Positions 1-7,077 of a DNA stretch of 10,654 bases are shown here, piece after piece. The number at the start of each line of letters is the position of its first letter. Within the stretch, counting starts at the first letter, position 1. Position numbers and translations under genes: made by a program. Source of the stretch: Stramenopiles sp. TOSAG23-6 (taxonomy: Eukaryota > Sar); assembly GCA_900128565.1 (NCBI GenBank), contig LT636296.1:1-10654 (forward strand). Direction: 5' to 3'. The notes under the pieces were generated by a model. It worked only from the letters and a program-made list of their open reading frames with translations. It did no database searches and was not told the DNA's origin.

Positions 1-54
1 TACGAAATTTCGTATGAAAAAAAAATTTAAATTAGAAATTCATATAAAACATAC
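1..54 (-). repeat. Intron 3 of the left gene, introner-like copy C (truncated by the window edge)
   Basis: The donor GTATGT (54-49) follows codon TGT, and the exon frame meets a TGA within four codons. The first 54 bp share the family layout: GTATGTTTT, ATGAATTTC, an AT-rich stretch, a T run, then a core that is a perfect palindrome, TACGAAATTTCGTA (1-14). The rest lies outside the window, so the acceptor and exon 4 are not seen. Confidence 0.65.
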
Positions 55-1477
55 ACAAATAGATGTTGATAACATTAATTTCATAAATTGTTCAATATCA
101 TATTTCTCTAATTTATCTGGCTTTTTTTGTGTATACACAAATGATGGTAAATATGAAGTAAATCCACTTGGAGGTGGACAAAATGTTGTGAAAAACTTTT
201 GATACGTTTCAGGGTATTTTTCAAGTAATTCTTCATCGGCTTTCTGTATTGTGGAAAATATTTTTTTTTTACCGAAAAAAAAAATCGTTAGGTACAAAAT
301 TTCGTACCAAAAAAAAATAAATTTGAAATTCATAATGAAAACGTACATCAACAATATCTTTAGCTGTAGCATATTCATATCGCGTAAGAGGAAACATACT
401 AGACAATGATCTAGCATCTTTATATTCAGTGAAACATCGATTCCATGGAATCATTTTTGTTTTTAATAAAAAGTCAATTGCTTTTTCCATTGACTCTTTA
501 GATATAAAATCATCTTTTTCCATTGACTCTTTAGATATAAAATTATTCTCTTGATTCATCTCTTCTTCATTAACTATGACACCATCAGTCGTATCATCAT
601 TTGTATCATCATCAATTACTGTACCTTCGATATCACTAAATAACTTAAAAATACTTTCAAGTCTTTCTACCGCTGGACCGCTTACAACATGTAGTATGAA
701 AAAATATTTTTTTTTTCGTAAAAAAATCGTTAGGTACAAAATTTGGTACGAAAAAATAAAATTTGAAATTCATGATGAAAAACATACAGATGATAAAAGA
801 ACTAGAAGTAAAACGACATTTAGTTTTTCTTCTGATGTTTTCTGATCTTTCATATCTTTGTGTTCAACTCCACGTTCTAAAAAGCGAATGTTTCTCTCTA
901 TAATATGACCAGCTTTTATACCAGTTGGGAAAATATCGTCAAATTCAGTCATAATATAATGGAAAAACTCATGCGCTGTCGCCAGTCCATTAGATGTCTC
1001 AAATTTCGTTATAACAGATGCGGCAACACGGTCAAATTGATCAGTATTGAAATCATTCAATTCTTTTAGACTTTTCACTTCACTCGGTGCTAGCATACGT
1101 TTACTCCAGAATGTGTTTCGAAATATGTCCCTACGCTCAGATTCCTGGTTCTTTCTGTAAAACCAGTTTCCAATAAGTCCAATGATGCCAAAGAAACCAA
1201 ACATTCCCCAAGGCCAAGAAGACGGATCTACAAGGCGTTCACCCCATGTCGGCTCTTTTCCACTATTTTCAGCTGCTTTACTTGCAACTTGTTTTGAAGA
1301 TGAACAAAGTCTAGCACGTACTGCAAAATATGGTTCTATATTGTATACAGATAAACGCGATGAGTCACGATAGAAATACGTGTGTCGTCTAGAAGCTTTC
1401 GTGATTCCAAGATGAACTTGTCGGAAATATCTCGTCATTACCGCTCGTGGAACAGCTCTACTCAAGAGATGCATCAT
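55..1477 (-). CDS. Probable mitochondrial inner-membrane protein with degenerate EF-hand-like segments (3 exons seen, 3' end beyond the window)
   Basis: I do not recognise this family. Exon 1 is 788-1477 (230 codons), exon 2 runs from about 680 to 347, and exon 3 is 243-55; the gene continues left through a third intron. The start is the twin Met at 1477/1474. Residues 1-60 are rich in Arg, Ser and Tyr with few acidic residues, as in a mitochondrial targeting peptide. A Trp/Gly/Phe/Ile-rich segment at about 88-106, followed by Tyr-Arg-Lys, is a likely single membrane span. Downstream, ITKFETSNGLATAHEFF (about 156-172) and, in exon 2, LESIFKLFSDIEG followed by an Asp-rich loop resemble EF-hands with missing ligands. 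Exon 2 also holds a duplicated FISKESMEKD unit. That would suggest a soluble domain anchored to the inner membrane, loosely like MICU-type proteins, but I see no real MICU match. The exon 1/exon 2 junction is uncertain by a base or more. Confidence 0.6.
244..346 (-). repeat. Intron 2 of the left gene, introner-like copy B (cleanest copy)
   Basis: This 103-bp intron starts GTACGT (346-341) after GAT and ends ATACAG (acceptor at 244). It is phase 0 on both sides, so ordinary GT-AG splicing keeps the frame and joins ...AKDIVD to KADEELL.... The centre has a near-palindrome GGTACAAAATTTCGTACC (plus strand, 291-308). It is flanked by a T run on one side and by CTAACGATTTT plus an A run on the other. 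The hexamer TATTGT in the upstream exon (plus ACAATA 351-356) can pair with ACAATA next to the acceptor (plus TATTGT 247-252), which would bring both splice sites together. Confidence 0.8.
481..543 (-). repeat. 33-bp in-frame tandem duplication in exon 2 of the left gene
   Basis: The 30 bp at 481-510 recur exactly at 514-543, giving a period of 33 bp (11 codons). They encode FISKESMEKD twice in a row in the predicted linker after the Asp-rich loop. Complete identity implies a recent duplication, and the period keeps the reading frame. Confidence 0.9.
681..787 (-). repeat. Intron 1 of the left gene, introner-like copy A
   Basis: The donor GTATGT is at 787-782, after a complete codon. The body closely matches intron 2 of the same gene: ATGAATTTCAAATTT, a T run, a GTAC-AAATTT-GTACC core (733-750), CTAACGATTTTTTT, an A run, then AATATTTT. 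The best homologous acceptor is TTGTAAG, ending at 681 (107 bp). That choice leaves exon 2 one base out of frame. The in-frame alternatives are an end at 680 (AAGC), an end at 686 using a TGTA direct repeat, or a distant acceptor TTTTTAAG ending at 644 (144 bp). That it is an intron is well supported by the in-frame TGA at 772-770 and its similarity to the other copies; its exact 3' boundary is not. Confidence 0.7.
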
Positions 1478-1816
1478 CTCAATTAAATATTATTCGTACT
1501 TAAAACTTTAAAAGTGTTAATTGCCTATGATATCACTTTATGCCGTGCTTTATCGGAAGTAGTAATATGCAACCTTGTGTACGAAACGTGAACAACAAGG
1601 AAAAGCAAAGAATCGCGCTTAATACTATTTTGACTGACACGAAATCCGATTTTTTTTATCCGTTGAAGAAAATTTACCGGAACTCAACTGTCGAAGATGA
1701 AACTTACTTTCTTCAGTTATTCTTATAAAATTCTCACGTCTCCGTTCTCTTCACTCAGAGTGTCTCCAGGGGGTACTACTGTACTAGGTATGGTATAAAG
1801 TGACACTCTTGTTGAA
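1478..1816. promoter_or_regulatory. Divergent intergenic region between the left gene and the SEL1L/HRD3-like gene
   Basis: These 339 bp separate two divergent start codons. The right end holds GTACTA twice (1773-1778 and 1781-1786), followed by GGTATGGTATAAAG with a TATA-like element at 1794-1800, only 17 bp before the plus-strand ATG. Close to the left gene is CGTACTTA (1494-1501). The region has fewer homopolymers than the introns. A 62-codon plus-strand reading frame (1540-1728) lies here but shows no protein-like features. I see no RNA gene. Confidence 0.45.
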
Positions 1817-4800
1817 ATGGTGAGCTTGCAGTATATTTTTAGACTACTTTTCCTAATTGTATTGCCAGCAATATCGCTGGGAATACAAAGTGAATCTAAA
1901 TGTGTCGCAGCTCAACAGGACAAGGAATTCTATGGCTCGGAACAACTTATTCATTCACAAACTCTGGAGAATGCTGCAGCATGTTGCACACTTTGTTGGG
2001 AATATAGATTACGTAACTGCAGGTTGTGGTCATTTTCTCCAAGTGAATCAACTTGTTCTTTATTTACAGCATTTGCAAAACAAATGTCTACCCAAACTAA
2101 TCGTAGAACTATATCAGGATTTCTATCTATTAATAGTGTCAACCATGCTTCAAATGTATCTCAAGATATAAATTTAGACAAACTTGATACATTCTCATCA
2201 GGTGATTTCATAGTAAGTGCAATAGGATATGTATTTTGGATAGAGCGAATGACTCCACCAATGCTTCACATAATTCCTTCTGCTGCAAATTTTGAGTTGC
2301 ATGATTTACATTGGTCAAAACTTAAAGTTGTAGACGATTCTACTCTCCAAGTATTACTTTTGTATATAATAGGTAATCAAGCTAAAAATACGCTTTCAAT
2401 TGAAGAACTGGTGAATTTTCTTCCATGGTTTCATTCGCCTCTTCTTCCTAGACGATCTCGGATGATTATTGGAAAACCAGTTGCGATTTTTTCAAATATG
2501 ACTATTGATTTTGGTGGTGCGGCAACGGGTTCTTTTTCAGGTGATGGTTTTCATCTATCACGGGGTGTTCCAGGTTCAGTATCGTTATGGTTATGGCCTT
2601 GGGAAGACAATGGCAATCCTTCGCCATCAGGTGAAAGTAAAACAATAAAAGTTGTTGGTCGTTGTATTTTTCAAATGATTACAGAAAGTGGAAATAGTTC
2701 TACACATGATTTTCAGTTAGGTATATACATGGGTATAGCAAATAAAAACCTTGATACTACAAATCGATTATTTATTGCAAATGAAATAGTTGGGCAATCA
2801 TTGAAAGGCTGGTTTGTAGATATACCTTTAGTTGTTAGGCAGTGGAATCATGTTGTAATTAGCCATGGGACATTTAACAATAATAACATGGTAAATGTTT
2901 ATATTAATGGCGAAATTGCGCTTTCAAAAGCTCTTTTGAAACCGGGAAGAGCAAAGGTTGAATATGATCAATATGGAAAGGGTGCAACGGGTGTCAATGA
3001 GAACGAAATTGTGCATAAAAAGGGGCTGCTGCTACGTGTCGAAAATACAAGTAATAATAATAATAGTATACATATGAAAGAGAATAACCCTGTATCAAAT
3101 AGTGGTGTAAATGATAAAAATAGAACAAGTGAAGGGACAAGTTATTGGGGAGATAGGTTTCCATTTATCGTTGGAAAGCGTCCGAATTTTCCTGGAGCGC
3201 ACATACTAGTTAGTCGTTTATGTATTCATCATAACTGGGCGATGAATCAAAAAGATGCAAAGATTGCATTTTCATTAAAAGCGACTCTTGTAGAACCTTT
3301 ACCAGAAACTCTTGTAAGAGCTGCTCGTATATCCACAAAAACTACAGCAGAATATGTGAAACAATCCATCAATAATGAAAAAGTCTCAGCAGAAGCAAAT
3401 GTGAAACAATCCCTCAATAGCGAAAAAAGTACATCAGAAGAAAATGATTCCATTGACGAAAACTTGTACTCTGGTGTACCTTCTTTGTTTGATATTGGTG
3501 TGTCCTTTGCTACAGGTCTACCTGGAGGAATATTGCAACTACGGAAGATTTTAGATTATTCTTCTGAGGGATTAGAAAAAAGTAAAAATGATTATTCATT
3601 AGACGCGCAGAGTGATGATAATTATATATATTCCTTTAATTCTTCAGAATGGAATAATATAGAAAAGAATGCTTCTTTATTTGAAAAGTTATCAGAGTCT
3701 AGACCAAAACATGTGAAGGAACCTATAGCATTTGTGATAGACTTTGGTCAAGGTTTTCAATTGAATACATTGGAAATAAGTTGGATTCGGAGTCCTGAAG
3801 AGTATTCTGTGATTGGTATCAAAGTTGACAATGATAAAGTAGATAGTACTAATAGTAAAGCAAAATACAATTTTGAAAATCCTCTGAATTTATTTGATAT
3901 TGCACAAACCGGGGGAAAAGAGGAAATTGATATTTTTAATAACTTTCCAAAAATATATTTGCGATATGTTTATATATTAATTTCAAACGCAAAAGCACGA
4001 AACAACTTTAATGTAATTTTACGCAGTATAAGTTACCACTCGAGTCATGATGTTGCTGGTAACTCAAACAGAGTAACTGTAAATATGCCATTAAAGAACG
4101 ATGATACAGAATCTAGAAAGCCAACAATACATGATCATCAATCAAATGTAAATGAAATGAGCATTCGTGTAAAGAATGAAATCACCAGTTCAATATTTTC
4201 GCCAAAAACAGGTACATCTTCGAATAATTTGTATGGAGGGCGTTTATCAGATCCAGATAATTTGGCAGAGATATCTTACTTATTAGCTATATTAGCATCA
4301 CCATATACTATTTCTAATATTTCTCTTCCACATAAAATAAATGTATTGCGTATACCAGATGTTCTTGATTGGAAGCCGGATCTGGCAGTGATTCCGCCAG
4401 GAGTGAGATCCTCAGAAGCTGCGGGACTTGCTCTTTCTCATAGACTTTTGAAAAGTTCATATAATATTTTATCCAAAAGCATTTTCAAACATGAAACAGA
4501 TATAAATAACTACAATCAGAATAATTTCAAAACCAATTCATTTCATATGCATGATGAAATACAAGCAAAAATTGGAGTTTCTAAAATAAGTGGAGAAAAT
4601 GAAGCAAGAATTGGAGTTTCAACATCTTCATGTTTTAGATTAGGATTTCAGTATACTGGTGAACCACAGCAAGTTCTCCATAACATTGAGTCTCATTTAC
4701 GTTGTAGAGAAATGTGCCAGAGAAAGACAGGTTGTGCATATTTTGATTATATACAGATGCTTACTAGTAATGACAATGGAGAATGTCGATTATTTGATGA

Positions 4801-7057
4801 TGGAAAACAAGGTACAAGTGTACCATATAATCAGATGCATCAGTCTTCGACATTCTTATTTGAATCAGTTGCCCAATTTCCTATTGTTCAAGGTGATGTA
4901 TTTTGTAACGTTGATACTCGTTGTTATATGTCTTCAGAATTAGTGTCTAGTACTGAACAGACATTGAATGTAAATGAGGATTGCCTGAAAACGAATCTCA
5001 AGATGTGGTCTCTTCAACCAACGCATTCAAATTGCCACGCAGCAGTTGGTTATTTAATAGCTGTACTGAAACCATTATTTAGCGCGAATACTTCGCCACC
5101 ACATCCAAGACCTCCGATTTTATTAGAAAATTTGAACGAAAACTACAGAGGCCTTGCAGGAGAGAATGATCCAGATTTAATGCAGTACCAAATTCATGCT
5201 GCAAGAAATGGTAATATAAACTCACAGATGTGGCTTGCACGTCAATATTATTGGGGGATGGACGGTTTTACTCGCAACCTATCACGTGCGGCACATTACT
5301 ACGAAATGGCTGCAAATGCTGGCAATGCAGAGGCATCATATAATCTTGGTGTTATGCTGAACGATGGATTTTATCAGCCAATAGAAGAAGAAGAAGAAGC
5401 TGAGCGCTCTTCAAATAATCAAATTAGTATTTTAAAAGAATTAAAAATGGCATTGAAAATCATTGCCTTCAATTTAGGATTTAGTGAAATCTTTTCAAAC
5501 GATTTGGGAGGACTTGGAGATGCAGAAGCAGTAGGTGGCGGCGATGCAGGTGGTATAGGTGGTGAAGATATTATGCCTGGTAATAATTCTGGTTACTTTG
5601 GTAAGTTTTGGAATTTGTTTTCTTCTGAAAGAAAAGAAGATAAAAGAGAAGAAATAGAAGCAAATGATAAAGAAAAAAAAAAAGTAATATTTAAAAAAGA
5701 TACAAAAAGAGCAGCTGCATTATTTGAAAAAGCTGGAAAACTTGGCTTTGCACCTGCACTGAATGGTATAGGTGTACAATATCTACATGGTCTTAATGGA
5801 TCTGAAAAAAATATTACTCATGCGATGGAGTTGCTACATAGTGCATCAATACAAGGAAGTGCAGATGCAAACTTTAATCTTGGAACAATATATAGAGATG
5901 GAATTGAAGATGTTTCGCGTAATGAGCTGAAGGCTCTTAAACATTTTGCGTTGGCGGCTGAAGCTGATCATGCAGGATCATTGTTGGAGCTGGGTATCGC
6001 ATATAGCTCTGGTAGTGGTTGGCTTCAAAGAGCAAATGTTGATAAAATTAAGAAACATCGTGAAGAAACTGAAACAAAAGAGTCTCATAGAGATTCAACC
6101 AATGCAAATGTAGCTCCTACAGATACTGGAAAATTGTCAAAAGATGGAGATAAAAATAAAACAGAAAAACAAAATGAAGATCAAATGTACGAAAAATTAA
6201 TGGAGAGTAAAGGATATTTGGTATTACCTCAAACCGATAACAGAGACAAAGCAATAATTCTTCCAACTTGGACTTCATGTGAAACTGCACAGCTATATTT
6301 GAATAAATTAGGTTCAATGGGCGAATCACAAAAAGCGGAAACAAGAGCACTTCAGGGAATTATATTAAATAAAAGAGATTTAGCTCAAAAGTTGTATGAG
6401 AGTGCGGCAGAAATGGGCCAAGTGACGCCACTAATCAATTCTGCTTATATGCGTGAACAAAAAAGGGAAGAAATGGATGGAAGAAATATAAATATGGATG
6501 CACAAAGTGGGGTTGAAATTGAGGAAAATGAGTTGGGTGATATCGTGTTTACAACAATGCAAGCTTCGCAGCAAATTTTTTCTGGTAATATAGCTTTACT
6601 TCATCGCTGGTTTCAAGCAGCACAGTTAGGTTCAATGGATGCTTTAGTAAGATTATCAAATGTGCATTATTATGGTCAATACCTCATGCCTCGGAACGTA
6701 ACTCTATCAAAGGAGTATCTTGATATTGCAAAGTCTCGAGGTCACCCTGAAGCAACATTTAAAATAGCAATGATGGTATTGACTGGACAAGGTGGATTGA
6801 CACAAAATGTAACTGCATCTAGGGAAATATTGGAAATTATTTGTGAAAATTTTGAGAATGAAGCATATTGGCCTTCGCGACTTGTTTTGATGTGGTTGGA
6901 CTTCACTGATTATTTTGCTTACGCTACAATTGAATACTTATGGGAAATATTATCCGGGATTAGGTCAAGAAATGTTGATGTTTTATTGGTATTTCTTTGT
7001 ACTTCTTTAAGTATTGTTTTACTCATATATCAGTGGAGATCTAATCGTAATATATAA
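1817..7057 (+). CDS. SEL1L: SEL1L/HRD3-type ER membrane protein with a PAN-LamG-PAN ectodomain, 1746 residues, intronless
   Basis: This is probably the adaptor that recruits misfolded lumenal proteins to the HRD1 ubiquitin ligase in ER-associated degradation. A signal peptide (1-22) follows the start. A PAN/Apple-like module has C29, C56, C57, C60, C68 and C80. A LamG/concanavalin-type jelly roll lies at about 225-492. A second PAN/Apple module has C939, C963, C967, C973 and C990, and four more Cys follow (1030, 1036, 1056, 1073). Sel1 helical repeats fill about 1118-1690, broken by a Glu-run/Gly-rich/Lys-rich insert (about 1188-1293) and a charged insert (about 1400-1475). The last repeats (HYYG..., LAKR-like KEYLDIAK, GQGG) match the conserved end of SEL1L/HRD3. 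A single membrane span (about 1720-1740) leaves a short RSNRNI tail, giving type I topology. More than ten N-x-S/T sites fit a lumenal protein. At 1746 residues it is about twice the usual length of about 800. Another secretory Sel1-repeat protein remains possible. Confidence 0.72.
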   Translation: MVSLQYIFRLLFLIVLPAISLGIQSESKCVAAQQDKEFYGSEQLIHSQTLENAAACCTLCWEYRLRNCRLWSFSPSESTCSLFTAFAKQMSTQTNRRTISGFLSINSVNHASNVSQDINLDKLDTFSSGDFIVSAIGYVFWIERMTPPMLHIIPSAANFELHDLHWSKLKVVDDSTLQVLLLYIIGNQAKNTLSIEELVNFLPWFHSPLLPRRSRMIIGKPVAIFSNMTIDFGGAATGSFSGDGFHLSRGVPGSVSLWLWPWEDNGNPSPSGESKTIKVVGRCIFQMITESGNSSTHDFQLGIYMGIANKNLDTTNRLFIANEIVGQSLKGWFVDIPLVVRQWNHVVISHGTFNNNNMVNVYINGEIALSKALLKPGRAKVEYDQYGKGATGVNENEIVHKKGLLLRVENTSNNNNSIHMKENNPVSNSGVNDKNRTSEGTSYWGDRFPFIVGKRPNFPGAHILVSRLCIHHNWAMNQKDAKIAFSLKATLVEPLPETLVRAARISTKTTAEYVKQSINNEKVSAEANVKQSLNSEKSTSEENDSIDENLYSGVPSLFDIGVSFATGLPGGILQLRKILDYSSEGLEKSKNDYSLDAQSDDNYIYSFNSSEWNNIEKNASLFEKLSESRPKHVKEPIAFVIDFGQGFQLNTLEISWIRSPEEYSVIGIKVDNDKVDSTNSKAKYNFENPLNLFDIAQTGGKEEIDIFNNFPKIYLRYVYILISNAKARNNFNVILRSISYHSSHDVAGNSNRVTVNMPLKNDDTESRKPTIHDHQSNVNEMSIRVKNEITSSIFSPKTGTSSNNLYGGRLSDPDNLAEISYLLAILASPYTISNISLPHKINVLRIPDVLDWKPDLAVIPPGVRSSEAAGLALSHRLLKSSYNILSKSIFKHETDINNYNQNNFKTNSFHMHDEIQAKIGVSKISGENEARIGVSTSSCFRLGFQYTGEPQQVLHNIESHLRCREMCQRKTGCAYFDYIQMLTSNDNGECRLFDDGKQGTSVPYNQMHQSSTFLFESVAQFPIVQGDVFCNVDTRCYMSSELVSSTEQTLNVNEDCLKTNLKMWSLQPTHSNCHAAVGYLIAVLKPLFSANTSPPHPRPPILLENLNENYRGLAGENDPDLMQYQIHAARNGNINSQMWLARQYYWGMDGFTRNLSRAAHYYEMAANAGNAEASYNLGVMLNDGFYQPIEEEEEAERSSNNQISILKELKMALKIIAFNLGFSEIFSNDLGGLGDAEAVGGGDAGGIGGEDIMPGNNSGYFGKFWNLFSSERKEDKREEIEANDKEKKKVIFKKDTKRAAALFEKAGKLGFAPALNGIGVQYLHGLNGSEKNITHAMELLHSASIQGSADANFNLGTIYRDGIEDVSRNELKALKHFALAAEADHAGSLLELGIAYSSGSGWLQRANVDKIKKHREETETKESHRDSTNANVAPTDTGKLSKDGDKNKTEKQNEDQMYEKLMESKGYLVLPQTDNRDKAIILPTWTSCETAQLYLNKLGSMGESQKAETRALQGIILNKRDLAQKLYESAAEMGQVTPLINSAYMREQKREEMDGRNINMDAQSGVEIEENELGDIVFTTMQASQQIFSGNIALLHRWFQAAQLGSMDALVRLSNVHYYGQYLMPRNVTLSKEYLDIAKSRGHPEATFKIAMMVLTGQGGLTQNVTASREILEIICENFENEAYWPSRLVLMWLDFTDYFAYATIEYLWEILSGIRSRNVDVLLVFLCTSLSIVLLIYQWRSNRNI
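3356..3430 (+). repeat. Short in-frame repeat in the linker after the LamG domain
   Basis: VKQS(I/L)N(N/S)EK occurs twice, 15 residues apart (from residues 514 and 529; 45-bp period), with diverged third positions. A similar two-copy unit, A(K/R)IGVS, with a 39-bp period lies at 4565-4620, just before the second PAN module. Both look like old replication-slippage duplications in unstructured linkers. Confidence 0.6.
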
Positions 7058-7077
7058 ATGATTTTAGATTTATTATT
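7058..7077. other. 20-bp convergent intergenic gap with overlapping 3' ends
   Basis: The stop codons of the SEL1L/HRD3-like gene (7055-7057, TAA) and of the minus-strand gene (7080-7078, TAA) are only 20 bp apart. A minus-strand AATAAA (plus TTTATT, 7069-7074) sits here just past the minus-strand stop. Any normal 3' UTR must run into the opposite gene. Confidence 0.7.

Noticed and set aside
14-202. Plus-strand reading frame with a lysine-rich start, opposite exon 3 and an intron copy
   Set aside because: It is antisense to exon 3, whose frame joins exon 2 through a clean GT-AG intron; the N-terminal part is intron repeat read backwards.
644-787. Copy A as a plain 144-bp GT-AG intron with acceptor TTTTTAAG at 644
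   Set aside because: It keeps frame and cannot be excluded, but it discards the coding-looking stretch ERLESIFK and places the acceptor about 40 bp beyond where the homologous intron B ends.
576-845. Plus-strand 89-codon frame rich in Ser/Thr and Lys
   Set aside because: It covers the opposite strand of exon 2, intron copy A and the end of exon 1; the composition reflects the A-rich intron and Asp codons read in antisense.
1540-1728. 62-codon plus-strand reading frame in the divergent intergenic region
   Set aside because: No domain, signal peptide or repeat, mixed composition, and it occupies the expected promoter of the downstream gene. It could at most be an upstream ORF in a leader.
5380-5400. 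GAA trinucleotide run as an independent repeat element
   Set aside because: It encodes a short Glu run within the acidic insert of the Sel1 protein and is only five to six units long.
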